A stretch of DNA of 54,622 bases from an uncultured SAR116 cluster alpha proteobacterium (GTDB taxonomy: Bacteria > Pseudomonadota > Alphaproteobacteria > Puniceispirillales > Puniceispirillaceae), in NCBI GenBank assembly GCA_902518965.1, contig CABYIQ010000009.1, positions 1 through 54,622 on the forward strand, read 5' to 3'. The position numbers and the translations under genes were made by a program. Shown piece after piece: positions 25,480 to 34,583 of the stretch. Under the pieces are notes generated by a model, which had not been told where the DNA came from, searched no databases, and saw nothing but the letters and a program-made list of their open reading frames with translations. Each line of letters starts with the position of its first letter. Position 1 is the stretch's first letter.

Positions 25480-25912
25480 CAGTATTTTCCATGGATGTCC
25501 AAGGTTCTGCTGGGGCCTGTGCCTCGCCTTCCTGCAGCAGTTCAAGCGAGATACCGTCAGGAGATTTAACAAAGGCCATGCGCCCATCACGTGGAGGCCG
25601 GTTAATAGTGACTCCCTCTGCCATCAGTTTAGCGCAGGTGGCGTAAATATCTTTCACGGTAAAAGCCAGGTGTCCAAAATTTCGGCCGCCTGTGTAGGTT
25701 TCCTCGCTGTCCCAGTTATAGGTCAACTCAACTTCTGGCGCGCGCTCAGCCTTGGCCTGTTTCAGATCCTGGTCTGCAGCCAGAAAGACAAGGGTGAATT
25801 TTCCTTCCGGTACATCCTTGCGGCGGGTTTCAACCATGCCCAGTTTACCAACAAAAAAATCGAGTGCAGCATCAATGTCGCCGACCCGGATCATTGTGTG
25901 AAGATATTTCAT
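25469..25912 (-). CDS. gloA: Lactoylglutathione lyase (glyoxalase I)
   Basis: A 147-residue glyoxalase I that isomerises the methylglyoxal-glutathione adduct to S-lactoylglutathione. All four metal-ligand positions can be placed: His5 in LHTMIRV, Glu in VELTYNWD near residue 62, His in FGHLAFTV near 80, and Glu in ISLELLQE near 128. The start is the ATG at 25912, preceded by AAGAGAG at good spacing; a longer frame up to 26026 carries no family similarity. It lies tail to tail with the SDR gene and divergent from mmsA. Short length favours the metal-dependent bacterial type over the fused form. Confidence 0.93.
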   Translation of the reverse strand: MKYLHTMIRVGDIDAALDFFVGKLGMVETRRKDVPEGKFTLVFLAADQDLKQAKAERAPEVELTYNWDSEETYTGGRNFGHLAFTVKDIYATCAKLMAEGVTINRPPRDGRMAFVKSPDGISLELLQEGEAQAPAEPWTSMENTGSW

Positions 25913-26109
25913 AAAACAGCTCTCTTTCTTGAAATGGATAAATGTATCCACTCTATATTTTTTCTGCTCAGAATAGCCTGTTCTGCTGGTAAACCTCAAT
26001 CCACTTTTTTCATCAGACCGGTGCATATAAGATAAATTGACCTGTACAAAATTGCTGATATCTTAACAACACACCCGTGTAAACCTGACAAGCAAAGAAG
26101 AGACCTATC

Positions 26110-27606
26110 ATGTCTGAAACTGTTCTTCATTATATTAACGGTAAAAAAACCAGTGGGTCATCAACCCGCAAAGCTGATGTATTTAATCCTGCTTTGGGCG
26201 AGAAGACAGCTGAGGTAGTGATGGGCGTTGCTGCTGATGTTGACGCTGCGGTTCAGGCGGCCAAAGCCTCCTTTCCAGCGTGGGCAAATACCCCGCCTGT
26301 GCGCCGCGCACGGGTGATATTCAAATTTCTTGAACTGGTTAAGCGCGATAAGGAAAAACTGGCCGCTGCGATTACGTCTGAACATGGCAAGGTGTTCACT
26401 GATGCCTGCGGTGAGGTGGAGCGTGGTATTGAGGTGTTGGAATTTTCATGTGGTATGCCTGCGCTGTTGAAAGGTGAATATTCAGCTCAGGCATCAACCG
26501 GCATAGATAACTGGACCTTCAGGCAGCCGTTGGGCATTGCCGCGGGGATAACCCCGTTTAATTTCCCTGTGATGGTGCCGATGTGGATGTATCCGTTAGC
26601 CATTGCTGCTGGGAACTGCTTTATCCTTAAGCCCAGCCCCACAGACCCGACAGCCTCGTTGATGATGGCTGATCTGCTGGCAGAAGCGGGGCTGCCAGAT
26701 GGTGTATTTTCAGTCGTTCAGGGCGATAAGGAAGCTGTTGACGCGATTTTGGAAAATCAGTCTATTTCAGCTGTTTCCTTCGTCGGTTCGACCCCGATTG
26801 CACACTATATTTATGAAAAGGGGGCGGCAAACGGCAAACGTGTGCAGGCCTTAGGCGGTGCTAAAAATCATATGATGGTCATGCCAGATGCAGATCTAGA
26901 TAAGACAGTTGATGCGCTTGTTGGCTCTGCCTATGGCTCAGCTGGGGAACGCTGCATGGCGATATCGGTTGCGGTTCTGGTTGGTGATGTAGGGGATAAA
27001 ATCGTCCCACAGCTTGCAGAGCGTGCAAAGACGCTGAAAGTGAAGAATGGTATGGAGCTGGATGCTGAAATGGGTCCAATCGTCACATCAGCTGCACATG
27101 AGCGAATTACGTCCATGATCGAAAGGGGCGTCAAAGAAGGAGCTGACCTGGTTGTTGACGGGCGCGGTGTGTCTGTGCCGGGACATAATCAAGGGTATTT
27201 TATGGGTGGCAGCCTGTTTGACCATGTCACCCCGGAGATGAGCATTTATCAGGAAGAAATTTTTGGCCCGGTTTTATCCTGTGTGCGCGTTGAAAACTCA
27301 GCCGAAGGCATTGAGCTTATCAATAATCACCGTTATGGAAACGGTGTGTCTGTCTTTACCTCAGATGGGAATACAGCACGTGAATTCTCGCGCCAGATAC
27401 AGGTAGGCATGGTTGGAGTTAACGTTCCTATACCTGTGCCAATGGCTTGGCATGGATTTGGTGGCTGGAAACAGTCTCTATTTGGAGATTTGCATGCGTT
27501 TGGCAATGAAGCCGTGCAATTCTACACAAAGCAGAAATCTGTAATGCAGCGTTGGCCAGACTCGATCGCCAAAGGGGCAGAATTTGTTATGCCAACAGCC
27601 AAATAG
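26110..27606 (+). CDS. mmsA: Methylmalonate-semialdehyde dehydrogenase (CoA-acylating)
   Basis: A 498-residue aldehyde dehydrogenase of the MmsA type, which converts methylmalonate or malonate semialdehyde to propionyl-CoA or acetyl-CoA using NAD and CoA. Distinct features are the opening [28 protein letters not shown] near 153-170, the MmsA-specific [16 protein letters not shown] near 248-263 in place of the usual catalytic Glu motif, and the catalytic Cys in [11 protein letters not shown] near 280. Length is typical. AAGAAGAG precedes the ATG. cysQ follows 11 bp downstream, so the two may be co-transcribed. It may serve valine, beta-alanine or 3-hydroxypropionate catabolism; the latter also arises from acrylate and DMSP cleavage. 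Confidence 0.93.
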   Translation: MSETVLHYINGKKTSGSSTRKADVFNPALGEKTAEVVMGVAADVDAAVQAAKASFPAWANTPPVRRARVIFKFLELVKRDKEKLAAAITSEHGKVFTDACGEVERGIEVLEFSCGMPALLKGEYSAQASTGIDNWTFRQPLGIAAGITPFNFPVMVPMWMYPLAIAAGNCFILKPSPTDPTASLMMADLLAEAGLPDGVFSVVQGDKEAVDAILENQSISAVSFVGSTPIAHYIYEKGAANGKRVQALGGAKNHMMVMPDADLDKTVDALVGSAYGSAGERCMAISVAVLVGDVGDKIVPQLAERAKTLKVKNGMELDAEMGPIVTSAAHERITSMIERGVKEGADLVVDGRGVSVPGHNQGYFMGGSLFDHVTPEMSIYQEEIFGPVLSCVRVENSAEGIELINNHRYGNGVSVFTSDGNTAREFSRQIQVGMVGVNVPIPVPMAWHGFGGWKQSLFGDLHAFGNEAVQFYTKQKSVMQRWPDSIAKGAEFVMPTAK

Positions 27607-27617
27607 GCAGTTCATCT

Positions 27618-28439
27618 GTGCGTGATATTGAGGCAGATGGTGCGCAGCTGGATGCTGCCCCTGAGGTGATGTGCGACGCTGTAAATTTAACCCACCTGCT
27701 CACCTCTGTCCGCGCAGCAGGCAGCGCTATCCTTAAGGTTAGAGAACAGGGTGTTTCTGCCCGTTATAAGGCAGATGCCTCACCTGTCACACTTGCTGAT
27801 GAACAAGCAAATGCCATCCTAGTGGCTGCGCTGGCCGACCTGTACCCGGACCTTCCGGTAATCTCAGAAGAAGAGTCTGGTAGCCATAAGCTGTCTCCTC
27901 AGGCGCTGTATGCTCTGGTTGACCCGCTGGACGGAACACGTGAATTTCTGCGCAGCGACAGTGCCGGCGCCTGGACTGTGAATATTGGCCTGATAAAAGA
28001 CAGGTGCGCAATAGGCGGTATTGTCTACGCACCTTATCTTGACTGGTTATGCTGGGGCGGGCCAGCTACAGGTACGTGGCAGATAAAATCCGGCCAACTC
28101 TCCAAAGTGACTGTTCGGTCCTGTCCAGATACGGGCCCAGTTGCGGTGGCCAGCCGCTCACATCTTGATCTGCAGACAGAACAATTTCTTGACCAGCATG
28201 GAATTGAGCAGACCACATCTGTCGGCTCATCTCTAAAATTTTTGCTTCTGGCAACAGGTCAGGCTGATATTTATCCGCGATTTGGCCCAACCATGGAGTG
28301 GGACACAGCCGCAGGTGAAGCTGTGCTGGCTGGGGCAGGCGGAACAGTTTATGACGTGCAAGGACAGTTGCATCGTTACGGCAAGTCAGGTTGGCGTAAC
28401 GGCCCGTTTATCGCCTGCGCCGGCTTTACAGTTTTCTGA
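27618..28439 (+). CDS. cysQ: 3'(2'),5'-bisphosphate nucleotidase CysQ (inositol monophosphatase family)
   Basis: A ~273-residue Mg-dependent phosphatase that removes 3'-phosphoadenosine 5'-phosphate, a by-product of sulfate assimilation and sulfation. The metal-site motifs are complete: ISEEESG near residue 79, DPLDGTREF near 101-109 and WDTAAGEAVL near 217. The start is uncertain. GTG at 27618 leaves an 11-bp gap after mmsA; ATG at 27669 gives 256 residues; the longest frame would overlap mmsA and is unlikely. Linked here to several sulfur-metabolism genes. Other members of the superfamily (SuhB) are possible, but the DGTREF form favours CysQ. Confidence 0.87.
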   Translation: MRDIEADGAQLDAAPEVMCDAVNLTHLLTSVRAAGSAILKVREQGVSARYKADASPVTLADEQANAILVAALADLYPDLPVISEEESGSHKLSPQALYALVDPLDGTREFLRSDSAGAWTVNIGLIKDRCAIGGIVYAPYLDWLCWGGPATGTWQIKSGQLSKVTVRSCPDTGPVAVASRSHLDLQTEQFLDQHGIEQTTSVGSSLKFLLLATGQADIYPRFGPTMEWDTAAGEAVLAGAGGTVYDVQGQLHRYGKSGWRNGPFIACAGFTVF

Positions 28440-28451
28440 TCCCAAAAAAAG

Positions 28452-28471
28452 CTGTCTGCTTTTCCAGACAG
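28452..28471. terminator. Hairpin between cysQ and adhC
   Basis: CTGTCTG (28452-28458) and CAGACAG (28465-28471) form a 7-bp stem with a CTTTTC loop, 12 bases after the cysQ stop. A run of seven A precedes the stem on the plus strand, so the T-run needed for intrinsic termination exists only for transcripts on the minus strand, where no gene is known. It may still act as a weak terminator or mRNA 3' end for cysQ. Confidence 0.38.
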
Positions 28472-28568
28472 ACACTGGTTGAGCGTGTCTGATCCCAGAA
28501 ACGTCTTGCTACTCAGATAAAAATTATGATTAGCTTTCAGACCTGATGTATGTGGGCAGGAGGATGTT

Positions 28569-29678
28569 ATGAAAACACGCGCAGCTGTGGCGTTTGAGGC
28601 AGGTCAGCCTCTTGAGATAACTGAACTTGATTTAGCTGGACCTCAAGCGGGCGAAGTACTTGTTGAAATTAAGGCAACAGGCATCTGCCATACAGATGAA
28701 TTTACACTTTCAGGAGCAGATCCTGAAGGGTTGTTTCCTGCTGTGCTGGGACACGAAGGGGCAGGTATTGTGCGTGAAATCGGGGCTGGGGTCACCTCGG
28801 TTAGTGTGGATGACCATGTGATCCCGCTCTACACGCCTGAATGCCGGGAATGTGATTATTGCCTGCACCCCAAAACCAATCTGTGTCAGGCCATTCGCAC
28901 CACACAGGGCCAGGGCTTGATGCCGGACGGCACATCCCGCTTTTCGCACAAAGGTCTACAGGTACATCATTATATGGGAACCTCGACCTTTTCTAATTTC
29001 ACGGTTCTGCCTGAAATTGCGCTTGCGCGTGTCAACAAGGCCGCGCCTTTTGATAAGATTTGCTATATTGGCTGCGGTGTAACAACAGGTATTGGTGCTG
29101 TGATTAACACCGCCAAAGCAGAGACAGGCTGTACAGCGATTGTTTTTGGACTTGGCGGGATCGGGCTGAATGTGATTCAGGGACTTCGCCTTATTGGAGC
29201 TCGCCAGATTGTTGGGGTTGACCTAAATGATGACAAGCGCGCATGGGGGGAACAGTTTGGCATGACTGATTTTGTCAATCCGGTTGCGGTGTCTGGTGAT
29301 CTAACAGCCCATCTGATTGAAGTGACTGATGGCGGGGCTGACTATACTTTTGAATGCATAGGCAATACAGATGTGATGCGTGTGGCCCTGGAATCAGCGC
29401 ATAAGGGCTGGGGTGAATCCATCATTATTGGTGTGGCCGGTGCGGGTAAAGAAATCGCAACCCGGCCCTTTCAGTTAGTTACAGGCCGGTCCTGGCGAGG
29501 GACGGCTTTTGGCGGTGCAAGGGGTCGCACGGATGTGCCGAAAATCGTGGACTGGTATATGGACGGACGGATTGAAATTGACCCGATGATTACCCATCAC
29601 CTGAGCCTTGATGAAATTAATAAAGGCTTTGATCTGATGCATGAAGGTCAGTCAATCCGTTCTGTTGTCTCTTTCTGA
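28569..29678 (+). CDS. adhC: S-(hydroxymethyl)glutathione dehydrogenase / class III alcohol dehydrogenase
   Basis: A 369-residue glutathione-dependent formaldehyde dehydrogenase (FrmA/AdhC/FlhA), which oxidises S-hydroxymethylglutathione to S-formylglutathione. Catalytic zinc ligands appear in TGICHTDEF and LGHEGAG and in YIGCGVTTG; the structural zinc site is PECRECDYC plus a fourth Cys in KTNLC; the NAD site is FGLGGIGLNV. The length is exact for class III. A good purine-rich AGGAGG lies before the ATG. The usual partner, S-formylglutathione hydrolase, is not beside it. In this window it is the obvious sink for formaldehyde released by methanethiol oxidase, although no co-regulation is visible. 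Confidence 0.94.
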   Translation: MKTRAAVAFEAGQPLEITELDLAGPQAGEVLVEIKATGICHTDEFTLSGADPEGLFPAVLGHEGAGIVREIGAGVTSVSVDDHVIPLYTPECRECDYCLHPKTNLCQAIRTTQGQGLMPDGTSRFSHKGLQVHHYMGTSTFSNFTVLPEIALARVNKAAPFDKICYIGCGVTTGIGAVINTAKAETGCTAIVFGLGGIGLNVIQGLRLIGARQIVGVDLNDDKRAWGEQFGMTDFVNPVAVSGDLTAHLIEVTDGGADYTFECIGNTDVMRVALESAHKGWGESIIIGVAGAGKEIATRPFQLVTGRSWRGTAFGGARGRTDVPKIVDWYMDGRIEIDPMITHHLSLDEINKGFDLMHEGQSIRSVVSF

Positions 29679-29731
29679 TAGTTAAAATAAAAGGTGCCCG
29701 GAACGCAGAAAAAGTTGTGGGCAGATAAGAT

Positions 29732-31012
29732 ATGGTGACAGCAACGGCTTTCAGAGAAGCATATTCGGCAGGCAAGGTGACAGCTCTGTCTTATGCGCAG
29801 GCCTGTCTTCAGGAAATTGAACGAAGTGATGGCCAGATACAGGCATGGGAACATCTTATGCCAGACGCGGTGCGTCAGATGGCAGAACAGGCCGATGCCG
29901 ATCCGGCAGCAGATAATATGAAGCCTCTGCGAGGCGTGCCTGTGGGAATAAAGGATATCATCGATACATGTGATGCGCCGTGCAAATGGGGGTTAGCTGA
30001 GTTGGCAGGTCGCCAGCCAGCGGCTGACGCCACTCTGGTGACGAGCTTACGGCGTGCTGGTGCGATTATTTTTGGTAAAACAGTGACAACCGAATTTGCT
30101 TACCTTGAGAAAAGCCGGACCCGTAATCCGCATGATCACAGCTTCTCTCCAGGTGGGTCGTCCAGCGGGTCAGCTGCTGCGGTGGCCGCAGGTCATATCC
30201 CACTGGCAGTTGGCACGCAGACAGGTGGGTCTGTAATCCGCCCAGCTTCATACTGTCAGGTGCATGCGCTAAAACCCACACATACTGCAATTGACAAAGA
30301 GGGCGTGCTACAAACTTCTCAGACATTGGATCAGGTGGGGTTTTTTGCTAGCTGCCTAGATGATATTTGTCTTCTCTCCTCGGTTCTTGTGGATACGCCA
30401 CCTCTGGCTGAGATAGAGCCTATTTCTGCGCCCCGCTTATTGATGTGGCAGGGGCTGTATGATGAGCAGGTGGAGCCCTATGTGCATGAGGGACTTCAGG
30501 CCATCGCCGCCCATCTAGGGGCTGTGGTTGATCTCTCTCCGGCGCCAAAGGAGCTAATTACCCGTTTTCAGGCTGCTCATAAAACCATTTATGATTTTGA
30601 GATCAGCCAGAACCTACACCCCATTATAGACCCGCAGCCAGATAAAATCTCAGCCCATGCAAAGGACGCGGTTCGGCGTGGCCGAAAGCTCAGCACAAAA
30701 GACTATCGAGAAGCACTTCTTGTGCGCGAAGACGCCCGATCGTTCATGGCCACTGTTTTTGCAGATTATGACGGGCTTCTGAGCGCGTCAGCAACAGGTC
30801 AGGCTCCAACCTTTGAAAACGGGACAGGTAATCCAGCCTGCAATACCTTATGGAGCCTGTGCGGCACCCCCTGTTTGTCGCTGCCCTTGTCCGGGCCGTT
30901 GCGCATAACAGGGCCAGCTGGACTTGGTGTTGGTCTTCAATTGACAGCCGGGCTTGGAGATGATGAAAAATTATTGCAGACTGGAATATGGCTAGAAGCT
31001 CGGTTGACCTGA
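29732..31012 (+). CDS. Amidase signature family hydrolase
   Basis: A 426-residue amidase-signature enzyme. The Ser-cisSer-Lys triad can be placed: Lys in VGIKDIID near residue 74, cis-Ser in PGGSSSGSAAAVA near 147-150, and nucleophile Ser in TQTGGSVIRPAS near 170. The family includes amide, carbamate and allophanate hydrolases; GatA is excluded by the lack of gatB/gatC neighbours and by the shorter C-terminus. It opens a five-gene plus-strand operon with an M19-like protein, an unknown protein, a DUF3726 protein and an Ldh_2 oxidoreductase. A role in opening a cyclic or secondary amide is plausible, but inferred only. Confidence 0.87.
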   Translation: MVTATAFREAYSAGKVTALSYAQACLQEIERSDGQIQAWEHLMPDAVRQMAEQADADPAADNMKPLRGVPVGIKDIIDTCDAPCKWGLAELAGRQPAADATLVTSLRRAGAIIFGKTVTTEFAYLEKSRTRNPHDHSFSPGGSSSGSAAAVAAGHIPLAVGTQTGGSVIRPASYCQVHALKPTHTAIDKEGVLQTSQTLDQVGFFASCLDDICLLSSVLVDTPPLAEIEPISAPRLLMWQGLYDEQVEPYVHEGLQAIAAHLGAVVDLSPAPKELITRFQAAHKTIYDFEISQNLHPIIDPQPDKISAHAKDAVRRGRKLSTKDYREALLVREDARSFMATVFADYDGLLSASATGQAPTFENGTGNPACNTLWSLCGTPCLSLPLSGPLRITGPAGLGVGLQLTAGLGDDEKLLQTGIWLEARLT

Positions 31013-31056
31013 CTGGCTGACCTAACTGTTCACGAACAGACAGCGAAAGACATATA

Positions 31057-32064
31057 ATGGCGAAACCACCTATCTTCATTGATAATTTGCAATATGCAAA
31101 CTACTCACCCGCTTTGTTTGATGAAATGGCTGCAGCTGGATTATCAGCAGTCCATGTGACTATTTGCTATCATGAAAATTTTAGACAGACTGTTGAAAAT
31201 ATAATCACCTGGAACCGGCATATCGCTGCCCATCCACACAGGTTGATGTTCGGACGCACAGCTGCAGATGTCCATGCTGCGCACAGTTCCGGCCGGACAG
31301 CGATTTTCTACGGTTTGCAGAACTGCTCACCAATAGAAGATGATATCGGCCTTATTGAGATCCTGCATCAACTAGGGGTGCGCTTCATGCAGCTCAGCTA
31401 TAATAACCAGTCTTTGCTGGCAACGGGTTGTTACGAGGCAGAAGATCCAGGTCTTACCCGTTTTGGTCGGCAGGCTATTAGAGAAATGAACAGGGTAGGG
31501 TTGGTGGTGGATATGAGTCATTCATCTGAAAGGTCGAGCTTTGAAGCGATTGAATGCTCATCCCGGCCAATCACCATTACCCATGCCAACCCCAGCTGGT
31601 GGCACCCGGCCAGGCGAAACAAATCGCATGAGTTGATTGAAGCCTTGACTGATGCAGGTGGTATGATCGGTTTTTCCTTATACCCACATCACTTAAAAAA
31701 GGGCAGCGGCTGCTTATTGGCGGATTTTGCAGAAATGGTAGCTGTAGCAGCTGAGCGGTATGGTGTTCATGCACTGGGCATTGGTTCTGATCTTTGCCAG
31801 GACCAGCCTGATTCAGTGGTTGAATGGATGCGCAATGGCCGCTGGTCAATTGAACGTGATTTTGGCGAAGGCAGTGCCGCTCAACCGGGCTTTCCGCCAC
31901 AACCAAATTGGTTTGAAGGAATAAAGGATTTTCCCAATATCGCTGTTGGTCTGGCTGAGGTTGGGTTTTCAGCAGATGAAATTGCTGACATCATGGGGCT
32001 GAATTGGTTGCGGTTTTATGAGCAAAATTTTGGTGCTACTGCTCAGGGCGAAACCACGGGCTAA
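31057..32064 (+). CDS. Renal dipeptidase (peptidase M19) family protein lacking key metal ligands
   Basis: A 335-residue TIM-barrel protein of the M19 membrane dipeptidase family. Family segments include YNNQSLLATGCYE near 115-127, VVDMSHSSERS near 150-160 and ITHANPSWWHPARRN near 174-188, which keep the histidines (176 and 183) of one half of the zinc site. The other half is missing: the usual N-terminal H-x-D motif reads FIDNLQYA, and the bridging glutamate position reads YGLQN (Gln88). A matching pattern occurs, as I recall, in a marine alphaproteobacterial subgroup, so this is probably a conserved divergence with altered or no metal chemistry. Start ATG 44 bp after the amidase. Not a standard dipeptidase. 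Confidence 0.83.
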   Translation: MAKPPIFIDNLQYANYSPALFDEMAAAGLSAVHVTICYHENFRQTVENIITWNRHIAAHPHRLMFGRTAADVHAAHSSGRTAIFYGLQNCSPIEDDIGLIEILHQLGVRFMQLSYNNQSLLATGCYEAEDPGLTRFGRQAIREMNRVGLVVDMSHSSERSSFEAIECSSRPITITHANPSWWHPARRNKSHELIEALTDAGGMIGFSLYPHHLKKGSGCLLADFAEMVAVAAERYGVHALGIGSDLCQDQPDSVVEWMRNGRWSIERDFGEGSAAQPGFPPQPNWFEGIKDFPNIAVGLAEVGFSADEIADIMGLNWLRFYEQNFGATAQGETTG

Positions 32065-32076
32065 ACGACAGAACTT

Positions 32077-33780
32077 ATGCAGGCAAAACAAACGAAAATA
32101 TGTGGTCAGGCGCTGCCCCGGCTGCGTCCGCCTGATGAGGTGATGAAGCTTTCGCGTCTGGGCTCATTTTTTCCTCATCGACTGAGCTTTATGCGCACCT
32201 TTATCCGCCGTGTGGCTGCAGAGGATGCATGCATGACCGTCACTGTGAATACCCTAGACCAGAATGGATATGGTCATGTGGTCTTATCCTTGCCGGTTAG
32301 CGGGAAGAATTTTTCACTTATTGCTTTCAGCCGCCCGCTGGATGATGCCGACCGGACAGATCGGGTCATTGCCACCAAATGGGATGCCAGCTTTTGTCTG
32401 TTCGACGGCATACCAGAACAGCAGGATATCCAGTATCTGGCCGATCAGGTTACCCGACAGGAAGCCGGCATCTATCACGATAAGGTGCTCACCCTCTCGC
32501 GTGCGAATAAATCAGTGCGTCTGTTTGCGCATGTTGTTGAACAGCTTGCTGCTGGCGCCCAACCTGACAGTGACCAGCTGACCGCAACTGGTTATCTGAT
32601 GCGCACAACAGCTGTATACGGAAATGGGAAATTTGGGATTGCGGATCGTGACCGTCTAACTGGATATACCGGACTGACTGGCCCGTTCCAAGCAGAAATG
32701 TTGACTGTCTTTTTAATCCGTGAATTCACCTTGTTGCTGGCAGAACATTGTGCGCAACAGCAAGGTGGCAAAACAGCAGCTCGGCTTGATACGCCTGTCC
32801 GACGTTATATCGGGGTTGGTAATTCAACAGGGCTGGGTATGGCCCCTTTTCTGGTAAATCATCCGTGCCTTATTCACAGTTGGATCATGGCCCGTGAGGT
32901 GGCTTTGGCAACTGCACGTAATGTGAAAGCAGCCACACCGGCTCAACTGTCTCGTTTTTCTATACTGATGAGCAGGGCTGCAGCCCATGTCAACCAGTGG
33001 GAGGTTGACGACCCTATTCAGATGGCGCGCATTGAGGAGTTGCGTAAAGAACTTGCACAACAAATAAGCCTGCTGCGTGACCAGCCCCTGGCGGTGTTGA
33101 AGCCCTTTGCCGATGCGTTTGATCGGGTAAAGACCTGTTCTGAAGAGATGCAGGAGTTGATGGCATCCCTGCTGATCGAGCTGATCCCCGAACAGATTGA
33201 TGGGATGGCGGACTGCATGGCTAATCCCTTCACGCCGCAGCTTTATCCATCAATGCGCCTATCTGAATTGTCTGCGTTGGTGGATACACATTACCGTTGG
33301 ACGAATGATATTGATTTGTCTTCCCCGTCTGCACAGGCGCATTTCTGGTATGTGTCAGAAGAGAAGCTAGAACCGCGTATGGGTAACCGTTTTGACGAAG
33401 ACGGCGCAGAACGGGAAATGCCGTTTAACATCCCTGCCTATGTGGCTGATCTGCGTCGTGCATTAAAGAGTGCTGATGACAGCCTTACGGTTGCTGAATT
33501 TCTGATTCATCATCCCGAACTGCGCCATATTGTAAGGCGTGTGCAGACAACAGCCCGTTATCCTTACGGAGAGATTAGGGATAATCTGGTTGATGGGGAC
33601 TGCCGGCCTATTGATCTTTTAAGATGTAAGTTATCTTTTTTCGGAGCCAGTAAATTTGACCCCAAATCAGATCGCTGGACGCGCATCACCCTTTATCAGG
33701 GCGCACCCACAGCTGCAGATTTAGGCCACCCTGATAAGAAAGATCTAGATGATTGGCTGTTTGCGCTAAATCCGGCATGA
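32077..33780 (+). CDS. Conserved-looking protein of unknown function, 567 residues
   Basis: I do not recognise a characterised family. It is predicted soluble, with no signal peptide and no transmembrane segment. A Gly/Ser-rich patch, YIGVGNSTGLGMAPFLVNHP (about residues 247-266), and a C-terminal RYPYGEIRDNLVDGD stretch look conserved by composition. The middle, about residues 305-370, is likely helical. It starts 12 bp after the M19-like gene and ends 40 bp before the next start, so it belongs to the amidase-to-Ldh_2 operon. The gene is long, lacks internal stops and uses codons like its neighbours, so it is real. Family may be restricted to marine alphaproteobacteria. Confidence 0.72.
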   Translation: MQAKQTKICGQALPRLRPPDEVMKLSRLGSFFPHRLSFMRTFIRRVAAEDACMTVTVNTLDQNGYGHVVLSLPVSGKNFSLIAFSRPLDDADRTDRVIATKWDASFCLFDGIPEQQDIQYLADQVTRQEAGIYHDKVLTLSRANKSVRLFAHVVEQLAAGAQPDSDQLTATGYLMRTTAVYGNGKFGIADRDRLTGYTGLTGPFQAEMLTVFLIREFTLLLAEHCAQQQGGKTAARLDTPVRRYIGVGNSTGLGMAPFLVNHPCLIHSWIMAREVALATARNVKAATPAQLSRFSILMSRAAAHVNQWEVDDPIQMARIEELRKELAQQISLLRDQPLAVLKPFADAFDRVKTCSEEMQELMASLLIELIPEQIDGMADCMANPFTPQLYPSMRLSELSALVDTHYRWTNDIDLSSPSAQAHFWYVSEEKLEPRMGNRFDEDGAEREMPFNIPAYVADLRRALKSADDSLTVAEFLIHHPELRHIVRRVQTTARYPYGEIRDNLVDGDCRPIDLLRCKLSFFGASKFDPKSDRWTRITLYQGAPTAADLGHPDKKDLDDWLFALNPA

Positions 33781-33820
33781 GTTGGCCTCTGCCTGTTTTA
33801 TATGTGAAGCAGTTGATCCG

Positions 33821-34477
33821 ATGAGACGTCCCTGTTCTGCAAATGAGGTTTTACAGATTGCCCGTAAGGCCTGTATTGGCTCTGGGCTGGCTGTGGACCG
33901 TGCAGAGGATCTGGCAGAAGCGGCCGCACTGCTGCAATGTTCAGGTCAAGATGGTCTTGCTCAGTTGCTGGTTCTGTTAGAGGGGCATGAGGCGGCTTCA
34001 GCACATCTGCCTGCCACTTTCCAGATTGACTTGGTTGGCCGTTCCACAGACCAGCTGAGGGTCAGCCATCTGCGCCCGCATATCGAAGGCGTTGCTGTAA
34101 TTGACTGGTTATTGGCCAATCCGCAGACAGGTACAGTATTCATCGAAAAAACAGATCATAAGATGTTGCTGATCGGACTTTTGGTCTGCGCTATTCAGCG
34201 CTTTGGCGGAGTGTTCATACTCCAGGCCTCGCATAAAGCTGAACCTGTTACTATAAGGGATGCTTCTCAGCTAAAAGATGGCTTGCCAGAGACTGACATT
34301 TGGACGCTCAGATATAAATCTGGTCAAGTTGCTTCTTCAGCTGTGCTTTATCATCATACTGACACTGACCTTTCCATCTGGGAGGCACTAGAGGCGCGGG
34401 CGAATCTGACCTATGTTCCGGCGACAGAAACCTCGCGGCAGAGAGGGGCAGGGGCAGGACTGGTTGATAATGACTGA
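33821..34477 (+). CDS. DUF3726-like protein
   Basis: A 218-residue protein whose N-terminus SANEVLQIARKACIGSGL resembles the DUF3726 family opening (S-x-N-E-[IV]-x5-[KR]-A-[AC]-x-G-x-G). Function is unknown; such proteins are often found beside Ldh_2 oxidoreductases, as here. No signal peptide or membrane span is evident, apart from a moderately hydrophobic stretch MLLIGLLVCAIQRFGGVFIL near residues 120-140 that is probably a buried strand and helix. The start at 33821 fits the family; a TTG at 33782 directly after the previous stop is an alternative that would allow coupling. Assignment rests on remembered family pattern. Confidence 0.6.
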   Translation: MRRPCSANEVLQIARKACIGSGLAVDRAEDLAEAAALLQCSGQDGLAQLLVLLEGHEAASAHLPATFQIDLVGRSTDQLRVSHLRPHIEGVAVIDWLLANPQTGTVFIEKTDHKMLLIGLLVCAIQRFGGVFILQASHKAEPVTIRDASQLKDGLPETDIWTLRYKSGQVASSAVLYHHTDTDLSIWEALEARANLTYVPATETSRQRGAGAGLVDND

Positions 34478-34583
34478 AAAAGCTAGCTAAGATAGACCAG
34501 AAGACAGCCATCTCTATCTTCAGACAGACGACCATGGCCTGCAGGATGCAGTGGAAATAAACAAGTATGAGGAGACCGTGATT

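Noticed and set aside
29732-31012. Amidase as GatA of the Asp/Glu-tRNA amidotransferase
   Set aside because: No gatB or gatC is adjacent and the protein is shorter than GatA; the operon partners suggest catabolism.
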